A stretch of 64,000 nucleotides of DNA from Methylosinus sp. C49 (GTDB lineage: Bacteria > Pseudomonadota > Alphaproteobacteria > Rhizobiales > Beijerinckiaceae). Positions 53,833-64,000 of this stretch are shown here, piece by piece. The notes beneath the pieces were generated by a model. The model made no database searches and was not told the origin of the DNA. It saw only the letters and a list, made by a program, of their open reading frames with translations. Made by a program: the position numbers and the translations under genes. Positions within the stretch are counted from its first letter, which is position 1. Each line of letters opens with the position of its first letter. The stretch lies in the NCBI RefSeq assembly GCF_009936375.1, contig NZ_AP022332.1:2041501-2105500 (forward strand), in the 5' to 3' direction.

Positions 53833-55340
53833 CGGTCCTCGAGAAGAGCGCGCGCGTGAGCATCGAGAGCGACGGGCTCGCGCAGCTTTCGTCCAGCCCG
53901 CTGCTCGGCGCGGCGCTCGCTGTTGTCGCCGTCGCGCAGCAGCTCATCGGCCATATCGATTGCGACGTCTCCTGGTTCTCGACCTTCGCGGAGAAGGTGC
54001 TCGATGGGCGCGTCGCCTATGTCGAGGTGAGCGATCCCAATCCGCCGGCGGCGTTTCTCTCGCTCATGCCGGCCGTGCTGCTGGCCCGCGCGCTGCATCT
54101 TCCGACAGAGGCGCTGGTCGCGGCGCTGGTCTTTCTCGCCGCCGTGGGCTCCATCGGCTTTTCGTTCCTGCTGCTGCGGCATGGCGCGGCGCGCGACCGG
54201 CGCGAATGGATGCAGCTTCTCAACGCCGCGATCTTTCTGCTGCTGGTCGCGCCGGAGATCGTCTTCGCCGAGCGCGAGCATATCGCTCTGCTCGCTCTGC
54301 TGCCCCTGCTGGCCGCGCTGGCGGAGGAGCGCGCGTCGGCGCCGCGCCTCGCGCGCATCGTCGCGGGAATTTGCGGCGGCCTCGCAGTGGCGATGAAGCC
54401 GCATTTCATCCTCGCCATCGCGCTGCCGGCGCTGGCGCTCGCTCTCCGGGAGCGCAGCGTGCGCGCCTTGCTGCGAGCGGAGCTGGGCGCCGCGGCGCTC
54501 GCCTCCGTCGTCGTGACCGGCGCGACGCTGATCGCTTTTCCGGCCTATGTCGGCGAGGCGCTGCCGCTCGCGCTCGAGGTCTATGGGCCGGCGCGCGACG
54601 ATCTCGCCCATTTTCTCGCGCATTCGCTCGCGCTCGCCTATCTGGCGCTGCTGGCGGGCTTTCTCGTCGCGGCGCGCGGGGCCGCCCTCGGCCGGGCGTC
54701 GGTCGTCGCGCTCGCCGCCTCTCTCGGCTTCTTCGCGGCCTTTCTGCTGCAGGGGAAGGGCTGGATGAATCACGCCTATCCGGCGATGGTTCTGCTGCTG
54801 TTCGCCTGGATATTTCTCGTTCTGCGCGACCGCGCGGCCCCGGTCGCCGGCCTGCGCGCGGCGCTGACGAAATTCCTGTTCGCGCCGGCGCTGCTCGCCG
54901 CGCCGGCCTATTTCGGAATCGTCGAGCAGCTGACCGATCGCGAGGAGCACGAGGGCCTTCTGGCCGCCGTGGCCGCGGTCGCGCCGCCGCATCCGCGCAT
55001 CGCGACCATCGCCAGCCAGCTCGATTTCGGCCATCCTTTGACGCGGCGGCTCGCGGGCGAGTGGGTGGGACGGCAGAATGCGCTCTTCGTCACAGCGGCC
55101 GTGGGCCGGCTGCTCGAGACGGCGGGGCCGGAACGTCGCCAGCGGCTGGAGGCGCGGCGCAGCGCCGATCTCGCCGCGCTGGCCGAGGATATTCGCGTGG
55201 GGCGGCCGGACATTATCGTCGCCGAAGATCGGGCGACGCGGGAATGGGTGCTGAAGCGCCCAGAAATGGCCGGCGCGCTCGATGGTTACAGGCTCGCGAA
55301 ACAGGCGGCGGATATAGAGATTTGGCGGCGGGCGGAGTGA
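53829..55340 (+). CDS. Large membrane protein inserted in the dcw cluster (GT-C-like)
   Basis: A 503-residue protein with about ten hydrophobic helices and a soluble C-terminal tail. [20 protein letters not shown] followed by [16 protein letters not shown] resembles the first periplasmic loop of GT-C sugar or mannosyl transferases, but no clear Asp-Glu pair like that of the gene at 31.4 kb is seen, and the family is uncertain. The C-terminal part ([20 protein letters not shown]) is soluble and periplasmic. ATG 53829 overlaps murB (ATGA), so it is translated with cell-wall genes. Its usual absence from dcw clusters makes it interesting. Confidence 0.75.
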   Translation: MTVLEKSARVSIESDGLAQLSSSPLLGAALAVVAVAQQLIGHIDCDVSWFSTFAEKVLDGRVAYVEVSDPNPPAAFLSLMPAVLLARALHLPTEALVAALVFLAAVGSIGFSFLLLRHGAARDRREWMQLLNAAIFLLLVAPEIVFAEREHIALLALLPLLAALAEERASAPRLARIVAGICGGLAVAMKPHFILAIALPALALALRERSVRALLRAELGAAALASVVVTGATLIAFPAYVGEALPLALEVYGPARDDLAHFLAHSLALAYLALLAGFLVAARGAALGRASVVALAASLGFFAAFLLQGKGWMNHAYPAMVLLLFAWIFLVLRDRAAPVAGLRAALTKFLFAPALLAAPAYFGIVEQLTDREEHEGLLAAVAAVAPPHPRIATIASQLDFGHPLTRRLAGEWVGRQNALFVTAAVGRLLETAGPERRQRLEARRSADLAALAEDIRVGRPDIIVAEDRATREWVLKRPEMAGALDGYRLAKQAADIEIWRRAE

Positions 55341-55458
55341 GAGCGGGGGAGGCGCCGCCCGACCAATTCCCTGTCGCTCGGGGACCTCTCGAGGTTGCCG
55401 AGCCCCATTTGCGAATTGATCGCGGTGCTGGCAGACTGCGTTCGACGGGGGACGAGCC

Positions 55459-55734
55459 ATGAGAGCAGATGATTTTCAAAATTGGCTCGAGGAGAAGGGC
55501 GCCCTCGGCGCCTGTCCCTTTTGCGGAACGAACAATTGGATCGGCGAATCCGACGCTGAGAACGAGCGGCAATTGGTGAAGGTGTCGGTCGTTTCTCGCG
55601 GAAAAGCGCATTCAGACGATTCTGGCCGCCCGTATTCGGTGGAGATGGTCCGACACGACTGCTATATGCTCACATGTAGTCATTGCGGCTTCGTGCGCTT
55701 ACATAACGTGTCGGTGGTCGACAAAAATGACTGA
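55459..55734 (+). CDS. Small zinc-ribbon protein
   Basis: A 91-residue protein with ACPFCGTNNW near residue 18 and LTCSHCGFVRLHNV near residue 73, two CxxC knuckles about 53 residues apart that can form one zinc site. It has no membrane segment. The family is unassigned; similar small zinc-ribbon proteins sit beside coiled-coil membrane proteins in accessory or phage-derived islands. It uses more AT-rich codons than the dcw genes. The next gene starts eight bases before its stop. Confidence 0.65.
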   Translation: MRADDFQNWLEEKGALGACPFCGTNNWIGESDAENERQLVKVSVVSRGKAHSDDSGRPYSVEMVRHDCYMLTCSHCGFVRLHNVSVVDKND

Positions 55735-56188
55735 AAAGCCTCGTCTGCACGTCGTCGGCGGCTCGACGGCTCCCCATGATAGAAACATCGCCCAGGCAAG
55801 CGCTGGACCTGCGAGCGCTGGACCTGGAGGCGGCGGCGGAGGAGAGGGGATGAGCGATCTCGAGCGTCGTGTCACCACACTCGAGTCGGATATGAAGAAG
55901 GTTCTTCAGGACACCGCGGAGATCAAGGGGCTTCTCCGCGCAATGCCGACGTCCTCCGACTTCAAGGATCTGAAGGCGATGTTGGCTGCGGATATCGGCG
56001 AACTGAAGGGGCGCGTGTCTGGCCTTCCTTCCGCGGTCGAGTTCGGCGAGCTGAAAGGGCGTGTGAACGCCCTTCCGACCACGGCCAAGATCGCGTCGAT
56101 CGTCTCGATCATCGGCGCCATGGTCGCAATCATTCTCCGCTGGCAGGAGATAGTCGCCTTCACCGCCGGAATGGTAGCGAAGCATTAA
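55727..56188 (+). CDS. Coiled-coil protein with a C-terminal membrane segment
   Basis: A 153-residue protein. After a Gly/Ala/Pro-rich stretch (ASAGPASAGPGGGGGGEG) comes a helical coiled coil, SDLERRVTTLESDMKKVLQD, then a tandem repeat GELKGRVSGLP / GELKGRVNALP, and one hydrophobic segment (IASIVSIIGAMVAIIL). This plan is common in phage-derived lysis-type and signalling proteins. It overlaps the zinc-ribbon gene by eight bases, so the two are made together. Function unknown. Confidence 0.65.
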   Translation: MTEKPRLHVVGGSTAPHDRNIAQASAGPASAGPGGGGGGEGMSDLERRVTTLESDMKKVLQDTAEIKGLLRAMPTSSDFKDLKAMLAADIGELKGRVSGLPSAVEFGELKGRVNALPTTAKIASIVSIIGAMVAIILRWQEIVAFTAGMVAKH

Positions 56189-56393
56189 TTTCGCGCTGCC
56201 ACTCCAATGCGTGAGTCGATCGTCGGCGGCGTCGTCACGGGCTGGCGCGCTCTTCCGGCCGGAGTCCTGCCGATTTCGGTGAAGGCCTGCTCTGGGCATG
56301 TCGTGATGGGCGGCGGAGCGCGCCCGCGCCCCCGTGGGCTCATTCGCAAATCCAACCGAGGGTCTAAGCCCTCGCACAACTCGAAGGTGCGTC

Positions 56394-57329
56394 ATGACTG
56401 CTCCCGTCGCCGTTCACGTCGCCGTGCTCATGGGCGGATTCTCATCGGAGCGAGAGGTCTCGCTGCGCTCGGGCGAGGCGAGCGCAAAGGCGCTGGAGAG
56501 CGTCGGCTATCGCGTCACCCGCGTCGATGTCGGCCGCGACGTCGCCGAGGTTCTCGCCAAGCTCGCGCCGGATGTGGCCTTCAACGCGTTGCATGGACGC
56601 TTCGGCGAGGATGGCGCCATTCAGGGCGTGCTGGAGATTTTGCGCATCCCCTACACGCATTCCGGCGTGCTCGCCTCCTCTCTGGCGATGAAGAAGGATG
56701 TGGCCAAGAGCGTCATGGCGGCGGCCGGCGTGCCGGTGCCGCGGGGCCGGGTTGTGCATCGTCTCGAAGCGGCCAAGGCACACGCGCTGCCGCCGCCTTA
56801 CGTGCTGAAGCCGGTGAGCGAGGGGTCGTCCTTCGGCGTCTTCATCGTCAAGGAGGGGCGCTCGCATCCGCCGCAGGAGCTGGCCGCCGCCGATTGGCGC
56901 CATGGCGATTTCATGCTGGCGGAGAATTTCGTCGACGGCCGCGAGCTCACCTGCGCGGTGATGGGCGACCGCGCTCTCGACGTGATCGAAATCCTCCCCG
57001 TGTCGGAGGAGTTCTACGGTTTCGACGCGAAATACGCGAAAGGCGGCTCGAAACACGTGCTTCCGGCGAATCTTAAACAAAATATTTACCAAGAGGTCCA
57101 ACAGTTGGCCCTCGAGGCTCATCGGGCTCTCGGCTGTCGTGGCGTCAGCCGTGCGGACTTTCGATACGACGATCGCCCCGGCGGCACGGGCGAGCTCGTC
57201 GTGCTGGAGGTCAACACGCAGCCGGGCATGACCGAGACCTCGCTGGTTCCCGAAATGGCGGCGTATGCCGGATATTCGTTTGGCGAGCTCGTAAGATGGA
57301 TGGTGGAAGACGCGTCCTGCGATCGTTGA
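56394..57329 (+). CDS. ddl: D-alanine:D-alanine ligase
   Basis: A 311-residue ATP-grasp ligase making the D-Ala-D-Ala dipeptide for MurF. VAVLMGGFSSEREVSLRSGE, FNALHGRFGEDGAIQGVLEI, VLKPVSEGSSFGVFIVKEG and VVLEVNTQPGMTETSLVPEM are the family blocks. ATG 56394 is used; the frame is open 60 bases upstream. It follows the inserted genes by 205 bases, so it may have its own promoter, and it overlaps ftsQ by 34 bases. Confidence 0.97.
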   Translation: MTAPVAVHVAVLMGGFSSEREVSLRSGEASAKALESVGYRVTRVDVGRDVAEVLAKLAPDVAFNALHGRFGEDGAIQGVLEILRIPYTHSGVLASSLAMKKDVAKSVMAAAGVPVPRGRVVHRLEAAKAHALPPPYVLKPVSEGSSFGVFIVKEGRSHPPQELAAADWRHGDFMLAENFVDGRELTCAVMGDRALDVIEILPVSEEFYGFDAKYAKGGSKHVLPANLKQNIYQEVQQLALEAHRALGCRGVSRADFRYDDRPGGTGELVVLEVNTQPGMTETSLVPEMAAYAGYSFGELVRWMVEDASCDR

Positions 57330-58318
57330 GAGAGCCTGTCGAGGCTCTCTTCGATGTCGCGCATCCGCATCCCATCCAAGCCGGCTCGTATCAGGCCGGC
57401 TCGCTTCAGCCCGGCGCCTATTCCGCTCCTTACGTAAGCCCTGTCTCTTCGCAACCGGCCGAGCGGCGCTCCCGCCCCGCGTCGGCCCCGCACGCGGAGC
57501 GCGGGCGTCTCTCGCGGCTCGCCGCTCTGCCGGGAATTGGCACGGCGGCGCTCGCTCTGCTGTTCGGCGGCGTCGGCTTCGTCGGCGTCGCGCATAATGG
57601 CGGCTATGCGGAATTTGTTGCCCGCAATGGCGCGCCGCGCGATATCGTGGCGCGCGCGCTCGGCTTTTCCATCGAGGTCGTCACCATCAGCGGGCTCGGC
57701 GAGCTCTCCGAGGGCGACGTGCTCGCCGCTTCGGGCGTGAAGCCGACGCATTCGCTTCTCTTTCTCGACGCCGAGACGATTCGCGAGCGGCTGACCGCGC
57801 TGCCGCTGGTGGAGAGCGCGCGCGTGCTGAAGCTCTATCCCGATCGGCTCATCATCGCGCTCGAAGGGCGCCGGCCCTTCGCGCTCTGGCAGCGCGACGG
57901 CAAGCTCTCTGTCGTCGCCGCGGATGGCGTCGTCATCGACGAGATGCGCGACGAGCGATTTCTGGGCCTGCCCTTCGTCGTCGGCGAGGGCGCGGAGAAG
58001 CGGCTCGACGAATATATGCGGCTGCTGGAGGCCGCCGGCGATCTCAAATCGCGCGTGCGCGCCGGCGTTCTCGTCTCCGGGCGGCGCTGGTCGCTCGACA
58101 TGACCAATGGCGTCGAGGTCAAGCTCCCCGAGCAGGATCCGGAAGCGGCGCTCGCCGTCCTGCAGCGACTCCAGCGTGAGGCCAGGATCCTCGATAAGGA
58201 TGTGATCTCGATAGATTTGCGCGCGCCGGGACGCGTAGCGGCGCGCCTTTCCGAGGAGGCGGCCGCCGCGCGCGCGGCCGCGAGTTCGCGTGGTTCACAC
58301 AAGGGCGGCCAGACATGA
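57296..58318 (+). CDS. ftsQ: Cell division protein FtsQ
   Basis: A 340-residue bitopic division protein. The cytoplasmic N terminus contains a degenerate repeat (QAGSYQAGSLQPGAYSAPYV), then the membrane helix GIGTAALALLFGGVGFVGVA, the POTRA domain beginning VVTISGLGELSEGDVLAASG and the FtsQ/DivIB domain. ATG 57296 lies inside the end of ddl. Its TGA overlaps the ftsA ATG. It links FtsL/FtsB with the periplasmic part of the divisome. Confidence 0.93.
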   Translation: MDGGRRVLRSLREPVEALFDVAHPHPIQAGSYQAGSLQPGAYSAPYVSPVSSQPAERRSRPASAPHAERGRLSRLAALPGIGTAALALLFGGVGFVGVAHNGGYAEFVARNGAPRDIVARALGFSIEVVTISGLGELSEGDVLAASGVKPTHSLLFLDAETIRERLTALPLVESARVLKLYPDRLIIALEGRRPFALWQRDGKLSVVAADGVVIDEMRDERFLGLPFVVGEGAEKRLDEYMRLLEAAGDLKSRVRAGVLVSGRRWSLDMTNGVEVKLPEQDPEAALAVLQRLQREARILDKDVISIDLRAPGRVAARLSEEAAAARAAASSRGSHKGGQT

Positions 58319-59628
58319 AGCCACATCTCTTCCCGCCGCGAATGAAGCAGCTCGGCGCCCGCCGCAGCGCGACCATGGCGGTGCTCGACGTCGGCACGTC
58401 GAAAATCGCCTGCATCATCGCGCGGCTGACGCCGGTCGGCGACGGCTCGCCGCGCGGGCGCACGCATCGCGCGCGCGTGCTCGGCATCGGCCATCAGCGC
58501 TCGCGCGGCGTGAAGGCCGGCCAGATCGTCGATATGGAGGAAGTCGAGAGCGCGCTGCGCCGCACGGTGGACGCGGCCGAGCGCATGGCGCGCTCGCAGA
58601 TCGACGCCATCGTCGTCACCGCTTCCGGCGGGCGCCTCGCTTCGCAGCATTTCGCCGCCAAGACGCGCGTCGTCTCGGGCGCCGTCGCGCCCTCTGACGT
58701 GCATCGTGTGCTCGAGGCTTCCGCCGCCCATGTGATGGAGCGCGGCCGCGTGGTCATGCATTCGCTGCCCACCGGCTTCTCGCTGGATGGAACGCCCGGC
58801 ATTCGCGAGCCGGCCGGAATGGTCGGCGGCGAGCTCGGCGTCGATCTCCATGTCGCCAGCTGCGATCAGGCGGCGATGCGCAATCTTCTCGTCGCCGTCG
58901 AGCGCTGCCATCTCGGCATAGAAGCCGCCGCCGCGGCGCCTTATGTCGCCGGCCTCGCCGTGCTGGAGGCCGATGAGGCCGAGCTCGGCGCCATCGTCAT
59001 CGACATGGGCGCGGGCGTCACCTCGCTCGCCGTCTTCGCCGGCGGCGCGCTGGCGCATGTCGATGCGGTGACGCTCGGCGGCAATCACATCACCATGGAT
59101 ATCGCCCGCGGCCTCGACTGTCGCCTGAGCGACGCCGAGCGTCTGAAGACGCTCTATGGCGCGGCGATCTCCTCTCCCTCCGACGATCGCGAGACGATCG
59201 CCTTCGATCATGTGGGCGATAGCGGCGAGCATCCGGCGCATGCGCCGAAATCGCATCTCGTGCGCATCATTCGTCCGCGCGTCGAGGAGACTTTGGAGTT
59301 CCTGCGCGACCGTCTGGCGGCGTCCGGCTTCTCGGCGCATGCGGGGCGGCGCGTGGTGCTCACCGGCGGCGCCTGCATGCTCACGGGCCTGCCGGAGGCG
59401 GCGCGCCGCATTCTGGGCGGACAGGTTCGCGTCGGCCGGCCGGCCGGCATAGACGGCCTGCCCGAATCGGCCAGGAGCCCGGCTTTCGCCGCGGCCGTCG
59501 GCCTGCTCGTCTATCCGCAATTCGCGGGGCGCGAATATTTCGAGCCGCGCCGCGAGGCAGAGGCGCGCGGGACCGGGACCAATGGGTACATCTCTCGGGT
59601 CGGACAGTGGTTGAGAGACAGTTTCTGA
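58315..59628 (+). CDS. ftsA: Cell division protein FtsA
   Basis: A 437-residue actin-like ATPase that ties FtsZ to the membrane. [20 protein letters not shown] is the phosphate-1 loop, [17 protein letters not shown] the phosphate-2 loop and [20 protein letters not shown] the adenosine motif. The C terminus [10 protein letters not shown] is the amphipathic membrane-targeting helix. ATG 58315 overlaps the ftsQ stop; ftsZ follows after 97 bases. Confidence 0.97.
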   Translation: MKPHLFPPRMKQLGARRSATMAVLDVGTSKIACIIARLTPVGDGSPRGRTHRARVLGIGHQRSRGVKAGQIVDMEEVESALRRTVDAAERMARSQIDAIVVTASGGRLASQHFAAKTRVVSGAVAPSDVHRVLEASAAHVMERGRVVMHSLPTGFSLDGTPGIREPAGMVGGELGVDLHVASCDQAAMRNLLVAVERCHLGIEAAAAAPYVAGLAVLEADEAELGAIVIDMGAGVTSLAVFAGGALAHVDAVTLGGNHITMDIARGLDCRLSDAERLKTLYGAAISSPSDDRETIAFDHVGDSGEHPAHAPKSHLVRIIRPRVEETLEFLRDRLAASGFSAHAGRRVVLTGGACMLTGLPEAARRILGGQVRVGRPAGIDGLPESARSPAFAAAVGLLVYPQFAGREYFEPRREAEARGTGTNGYISRVGQWLRDSF

Positions 59629-59725
59629 GCATTTCGAGCATGGAGAGCGAGGCGCGCGTCGGCGAAACGCTCCGGGGATGGCAACCGACGCGCAGTCGCA
59701 TGAAAATCAGTCGAAAGGTCTGGCG

Positions 59726-61435
59726 ATGACGATCAATCTCAAGGCGCCCGAGCTCCGGGAATTGAAGCCCCGCATTTTGGTGTGCGGCGTCGGCGGCGGC
59801 GGGGGCAACGCCGTCAACAATATGATCATGTCGGGCCTCTCCGGGGTGGACTTTCTGATCGCCAACACCGACGCGCAGGCGCTCGCCTCGGCGCGCGCCG
59901 AGCGCATCATTCAGATGGGCCTGCAGGTGACGGAAGGCCTCGGCGCCGGCGCGCAGCCGGAAGTCGGCCGCGCCGCTGCGGAAGAGGCCAAGGACGAGAT
60001 CCGCGAGCACCTCAATGGCGCGCATATGGTGTTCGTCACCGCCGGCATGGGCGGCGGCACGGGCACGGGCGCTGCGCCGGTCATCGCCGCCACCGCGCGC
60101 GAGATGGGCATTCTTACCGTCGGCGTCGTGACCAAGCCCTTCCATTTCGAGGGCCAGCGCCGCCTGCGCATCGCCGAGGGCGGCATCGCCGAGTTGCAGA
60201 AGTCGGTCGACACTCTGATCATCATCCCGAATCAGAATCTTTTCCGCATCGCCACGGAGAAGACGACCTTCGCCGACGCTTTCGCCATGGCCGATCAGGT
60301 GCTCTATTCGGGCGTCGCCTCGGTCACCGATCTCATGGTCAAGGAAGGCCTCATCAATCTCGACTTCGCCGATGTGCGCTCGATCATGCGCGGCATGGGC
60401 AAGGCGATGATGGGCACGGGCGAGGCCACCGGCGAGCGCCGCGCGAGCCTCGCGGCGGAGGCCGCCATCGCCAATCCGCTGCTCGACGAAGTGTCGATGA
60501 AGGGCGCCCGCGGCCTCTTGATCTCGATCACCGGCGGCAACGACCTCACCCTCTATGAGGTGGACGAGGCGGCGAGCCGCATCCGCCAGGAGGTGGACGA
60601 GGACGCCAACATCATCCTCGGCGCGACCTTCGACTCCTCGCTCGAGGGCGTCGTGCGCGTGTCCGTGGTGGCGACGGGCATCGATCTGCCCTCCACCGCC
60701 GCCGAGGACGCCGCCGCGGCGGAAGCCCGCGTGCTGGAGGCGGCCGAGCGTCTGCGCGCCCAGGTGGCGGCGCAGGGCCGCGTCTCCTTTGTCCAGACCA
60801 TCGCCGAGCCCGCTCCGCAGCCGGCGCCTCAGGCCTATGCGCCCGAGCCCGTCCCGGCCCCGATCGAGCAGCGCCAGCCCTCGCCCTATTACGGCGAGCC
60901 GCAGCAGCAGGCGCCCGCCGCTTCGCGCGATGTCTATCTGGAGCAGGTCGCGGCGCGTCCGGTCTATGCGCCGGAGCCCGCTCCGCAGCCGGCCCCGATG
61001 ATGGAGGCGCATGAGCCCTACATCCCGCCGGCCGCCGAGCTGCCGCGCATGCGCATGCCGCAGATCGAGGACTTCCCGCGTCCGGTCCAGGAGCAATATC
61101 GCCAGGCGCGCGGCGACGCCGCCGCCCAGGCGCCGGAGGCCGCGCGCCGCCGCACGCTGCTGGAGCGTCTCGCCTCCTTCGGCGCGAGCCGCCAGGAAGA
61201 GGCGCTGCAGGGGCCGGCCGCCGCCGCGGCGCCGCGTCCGCAGATGCGCCCCCAGGCTCCCGCGCCCTCCCAGGGGCATGCAGAATATGCAAAGCGCCCG
61301 GTTCCCCAGGCGCCGCAGCAGCCGGCGGGACACGCCGGGCTCGATCCGCACGGCCGCCGCGTCGCGCAGGCCCGCTCGATCGAGGAGGAGCAGCTCGAGA
61401 TCCCGGCCTTCCTGCGCCGTCAGATCAACAGCTGA
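59726..61435 (+). CDS. ftsZ: Cell division protein FtsZ
   Basis: A 569-residue tubulin-like GTPase. The GTP-binding GGGTGTG is at residues 109-115; [20 protein letters not shown] is the N-terminal glycine loop. After about residue 315 comes a long Pro/Gln/Ala-rich linker, as in alphaproteobacterial FtsZ, and the protein ends with [13 protein letters not shown], the conserved peptide that binds FtsA and other partners. ATG 59726 is favoured over one 48 bases earlier. A terminator follows. Confidence 0.97.
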   Translation: MTINLKAPELRELKPRILVCGVGGGGGNAVNNMIMSGLSGVDFLIANTDAQALASARAERIIQMGLQVTEGLGAGAQPEVGRAAAEEAKDEIREHLNGAHMVFVTAGMGGGTGTGAAPVIAATAREMGILTVGVVTKPFHFEGQRRLRIAEGGIAELQKSVDTLIIIPNQNLFRIATEKTTFADAFAMADQVLYSGVASVTDLMVKEGLINLDFADVRSIMRGMGKAMMGTGEATGERRASLAAEAAIANPLLDEVSMKGARGLLISITGGNDLTLYEVDEAASRIRQEVDEDANIILGATFDSSLEGVVRVSVVATGIDLPSTAAEDAAAAEARVLEAAERLRAQVAAQGRVSFVQTIAEPAPQPAPQAYAPEPVPAPIEQRQPSPYYGEPQQQAPAASRDVYLEQVAARPVYAPEPAPQPAPMMEAHEPYIPPAAELPRMRMPQIEDFPRPVQEQYRQARGDAAAQAPEAARRRTLLERLASFGASRQEEALQGPAAAAAPRPQMRPQAPAPSQGHAEYAKRPVPQAPQQPAGHAGLDPHGRRVAQARSIEEEQLEIPAFLRRQINS

Positions 61436-61475
61436 TCTTTCGTCGATCCTGCGCCGCGTGATCGCGAAATCTGTG

Positions 61476-61500
61476 AAAGGCCCGCTCCGGCGGGCCTTTT
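61476..61500 (+). terminator. Rho-independent terminator after ftsZ
   Basis: AAAGGCCCGC-TCC-GGCGGGCCTTTT, a ten-base stem flanked by A and T runs, 40 bases after the ftsZ stop. It ends the dcw transcript before lpxC. Confidence 0.9.
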
Positions 61501-61652
61501 CTCATTCGTGTCGGCTGTAACATTTTGTAAAAAACCGTGACTGGAGCCCCGCTGCAGCGCGGATTATTCTGCCCGGCGCCGCTCCGCCACAGTCGCGCAT
61601 CATCGCGCGCGTGCGGCGGGCCGATCCGCTTTCCCGGAGTGAGACGAAATCG

Positions 61653-62573
61653 ATGACGTCGCATCGACCGACGAGGATGCAGACGACGCTCGGCGCCGCC
61701 GTGGCGCTGGACGGCGTCGGCGCGCACAGCGGCCTCGCCTCGCGGCTCCTCCTCGCGCCCGCCGAGGCGGGCTCGGGAATCGTCTTCACGCGGCTCGGCG
61801 GCGTGGATTCGCTGCGCGCCGAGGCGCGCAATGTCTCCTCCACCGATCTTTGCGTGCGGCTCGGCTCCGGCGCCGCGTCCATCTCGACGATCGAGCATTT
61901 GATGGCGACGCTGCGCGGCCTTCGGGTCGACAATGTCGCCATCGAGGTCGACGGGCCGGAGGTTCCGGCGATGGACGGCTCGGCGGCGGCCTTCGTCGCG
62001 GCGATCGACGAGGCCGGAATCGTGGCGCTCGCCGCGCCGCGCCGCGCCATTGTGATTCGCGCGCCGGTGCGCGTCGCCGACGGCGCCGCCTGGGCGGAGC
62101 TTTCGCCCGCGCCCGCCGGCGGCTTCTCCATGGATGTCGAGATTTCCTACGCCGCCGCGCCCATCGGCCGCATGCGGCGGCGGATGCGGCTGACGCCGGC
62201 GAGCTTTCGCGCCGAGATCGCCCGCGCCCGCACCTTCGGCTTTCTGTCGGACGCCGAGCGTTTGTGGCGCGAGGGCAGGGCGCTCGGCGCCTCGCTGGAC
62301 AACACCATCGTTCTCTCGGACGGCCGCGCGCTCAATCCGCAGGGACTGCGCTTCGCCGACGAGTTCGTCCGTCACAAAATGCTGGATGTGCTCGGCGATC
62401 TCGCTCTCGCCGGCGCGCCGATCGTCGGCGCTTTCCGCTCCTATCGCGGCGGCCATCGCCTCAATCTCGCTCTGGTCGAGACGCTGCTGGCGACGCCTTC
62501 CGCTTTCGCCATCGTCGGCGGCGAGCGTCGGCCGCGCTCGCGCCCCGCCGCCCGTATGGGCGCGTCCGGCTGA
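61653..62573 (+). CDS. lpxC: UDP-3-O-acyl-N-acetylglucosamine deacetylase
   Basis: A 306-residue zinc deacetylase, the committed step of lipid A synthesis. LDGVGAHSGLASRLLLAPAE, VSSTDLCVRLGSGAASISTI followed by EHLMATLRGL (zinc His), DNTIVLSDGRALNPQGLRFA and DEFVRHKMLDVLGDLALAG (zinc His/Asp) are present. ATG 61653 has GGAGTGAG upstream; a GTG at 61611 is less likely. It follows the ftsZ terminator and so is expected to have its own promoter, and it is in the usual alphaproteobacterial position after ftsZ. Confidence 0.96.
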   Translation: MTSHRPTRMQTTLGAAVALDGVGAHSGLASRLLLAPAEAGSGIVFTRLGGVDSLRAEARNVSSTDLCVRLGSGAASISTIEHLMATLRGLRVDNVAIEVDGPEVPAMDGSAAAFVAAIDEAGIVALAAPRRAIVIRAPVRVADGAAWAELSPAPAGGFSMDVEISYAAAPIGRMRRRMRLTPASFRAEIARARTFGFLSDAERLWREGRALGASLDNTIVLSDGRALNPQGLRFADEFVRHKMLDVLGDLALAGAPIVGAFRSYRGGHRLNLALVETLLATPSAFAIVGGERRPRSRPAARMGASG

Positions 62574-62708
62574 GGCTGCGCTTCCGTTCGTCCGCCATGG
62601 CGCGGCGGTCGCGCCCGCAGCGCGACGCTCCGGCTTGACACCGGCCCTTCCCCCTGCGCTTCTCCGCGGCTAGAAACGTCCCTCCCTACGAGACAAAAGA
62701 CACGCAAA

Positions 62709-64000
62709 ATGCATCGCTATCGTTCGCATAATTGTGGAGAGCCGCGCGAGGCCCATGCCGGCGAGAAAATCCGTCTCTCCGGCTGGTGCCACCGCATTCG
62801 CGACCACGGCGGGGTTCTGTTCATCGATCTGCGCGACCATTACGGCCTCACCCAATGCGTGGTCGACCCCGATTCGCCGGCCTTCAAGGCCGCGGAGAAG
62901 CTGCGCTCCGAATGGGTCGCGCGGCTCGACGGCGAGGTGCGCAAGCGCCCCGCCGGCACAGAAAATCCCGACATGCCGACCGGCCTCGTCGAGGTCTATG
63001 TCACCGAGATCGAGGTGCTCGGCCCCGCCGCCGAGCTGCCGCTGCCGGTCTTCGGCGATCTTCCCTATCCCGAGGAGACGCGGCTCAAATACCGCTTCCT
63101 GGATCTGCGCCGCGAGAAGCTGCACGCCAATATCATGCTGCGCGGCCAGGTGATCGATTCGCTGCGCCAGCGGATGAAATCCCAAGGCTTCTTCGAGTTC
63201 CAGACTCCGATCCTCACCGCCTCCTCGCCCGAGGGCGCGCGCGACTTTCTGGTGCCTTCGCGTATTCATCCCGGCAAATTCTATGCGTTGCCGCAGGCGC
63301 CGCAGCAGTTCAAGCAGCTGCTGATGGTGGCGGGCTTCGATCGCTATTTCCAGATCGCGCCCTGCTTCCGCGACGAGGACGCCCGCGCCGACCGCAGCCC
63401 CGGCGAGTTCTACCAGCTCGATATCGAAATGAGCTTCGTGACGCAGGAAGACGTGTTCGCCTCGGTCGAGCCCGTGCTGCGCGGCGTGTTCGAGGAATTC
63501 GGCGGCGGCAAGCCCGTCACGCCGGTCTTCCCCAAGATCGCCTTCCGCGACGCCATGCTGAAATATGGCTCCGACAAGCCGGATCTGCGCAATCCGCTCA
63601 TCATCGCCGATGTGAGCGAAGAATTCGCGCGCGACGATGTGAGCTTCAAGGCATTCAAGGGCAAAGTGGTGCGCGCCATTCCGGCGCCGGGCGCGGCGTC
63701 GCAGCCGCGCAGCTTCTTCGACAAGCTCAATGATTGGGCGCGGTCCGAAGGCGCGCCGGGCCTCGGCTACATTATCTTCGACGAGGAGAATGGCGCGCTG
63801 ATCGGCAAGGGGCCGATCGCGAAATTCATTCCGCCGGAGGCGCTGGCCGCGCTCGCCGCCAAGGGCGGCGTGAAGGCCGGCGATGCGCTGTTCTTCTCGG
63901 CCGGCGAGGAACTGAAGGCGGCCAAGCTCGCCGGCGCCGCGCGTCTGCGCGTCGGCACGGAACTAGGGCTTTCGAAGACCGATGTCTTCGAGTTCTGCTG
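62709..64000 (+). CDS. aspS: Aspartyl-tRNA synthetase, 3' end outside the window
   Basis: The first 430 codons of a class IIb synthetase. [20 protein letters not shown] and [20 protein letters not shown] begin the OB-fold anticodon-binding domain; [20 protein letters not shown] is motif 2 in the alphaproteobacterial form. ATG 62709 follows an AAAGACACGCAAA leader. The sequence stays open to the window end, with about 160 residues to go. Whether it also charges tRNA-Asn cannot be told. Confidence 0.96.
   Translation, partial: MHRYRSHNCGEPREAHAGEKIRLSGWCHRIRDHGGVLFIDLRDHYGLTQCVVDPDSPAFKAAEKLRSEWVARLDGEVRKRPAGTENPDMPTGLVEVYVTEIEVLGPAAELPLPVFGDLPYPEETRLKYRFLDLRREKLHANIMLRGQVIDSLRQRMKSQGFFEFQTPILTASSPEGARDFLVPSRIHPGKFYALPQAPQQFKQLLMVAGFDRYFQIAPCFRDEDARADRSPGEFYQLDIEMSFVTQEDVFASVEPVLRGVFEEFGGGKPVTPVFPKIAFRDAMLKYGSDKPDLRNPLIIADVSEEFARDDVSFKAFKGKVVRAIPAPGAASQPRSFFDKLNDWARSEGAPGLGYIIFDEENGALIGKGPIAKFIPPEALAALAAKGGVKAGDALFFSAGEELKAAKLAGAARLRVGTELGLSKTDVFEFC

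Noticed and set aside
62732-63733. Frames of 333 and 139 residues at the start of aspS
   Set aside because: The correct frame begins at ATG 62709 and stays open to the end of the window with clear AspRS motifs; the others are out of frame.

Overview
This is a contiguous, high-GC chromosomal stretch from an alphaproteobacterium, most likely of the Hyphomicrobiales (Rhizobiales). The evidence is the gene order nrdR-ribD-ribE-ribH-nusB-thiL, the division and cell wall (dcw) cluster ending murG-murC-murB-ddl-ftsQ-ftsA-ftsZ-lpxC with rnpB just upstream, and families common in that order (DUF1192, DUF2865, CreA, a NodE-like ketosynthase, FtsZ with a long Pro/Gln-rich linker). Genus cannot be fixed from the sequence. 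No tRNA, rRNA, insertion sequence or CRISPR array was seen.

Layout. 1-6.5 kb: the end of an Fe-S oxidoreductase with its DUF3501 partner, a HigBA-like toxin-antitoxin (TA) pair, prfC, a ParDE-like pair whose toxin looks frameshifted, small unknowns and a secreted phosphoesterase. 6.9-16 kb: glyA, nrdR and the riboflavin/nusB/thiL run, split by an AT-richer reverse-strand ORF between ribE and ribH, then the proton-pumping pyrophosphatase hppA with a clear terminator. 16-28 kb: accessory and housekeeping mixture: an orphan ribbon-helix-helix antitoxin behind three helically phased repeats, an unknown protein overlapping a PIN-domain gene, a YcjX-like GTPase, a 38-residue exported peptide ending in FNPQPDPPG..., a SixA-like phosphatase, a CsaA-like protein, a DUF1778/GNAT TA pair, SleB-type hydrolase, YjbQ, an acyltransferase and pyruvate phosphate dikinase. 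28-39.5 kb: tsaD, a phospholipase D-like protein overlapping gpsA, a GT39-like membrane protein whose N terminus is made from an intergenic repeat, several exported proteins, a LysR regulator divergent from an alpha/beta hydrolase, and a lone ketosynthase.

39.6-62.6 kb: RNase P RNA with its promoter, then the dcw cluster rsmH-ftsL-ftsI-murE-murF-mraY-murD-ftsW-murG-murC-murB, tightly overlapping, followed by three extra genes (a large membrane protein, a zinc-ribbon protein and a coiled-coil/one-TM protein), then ddl-ftsQ-ftsA-ftsZ, a terminator and lpxC. mraZ is not at its usual place ahead of rsmH. The window ends inside aspS.

The most notable features outside ordinary metabolism are four toxin-antitoxin-type loci in the first 22 kb (two with promoters that place transcription start on or beside the start codon), a family of paired palindromic intergenic repeats that in one case is translated, and the extra genes inside the dcw cluster. 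No complete new defence or biosynthetic system was identified; the unknown-protein/PIN pair and the dcw insertion are the best candidates for something undescribed.
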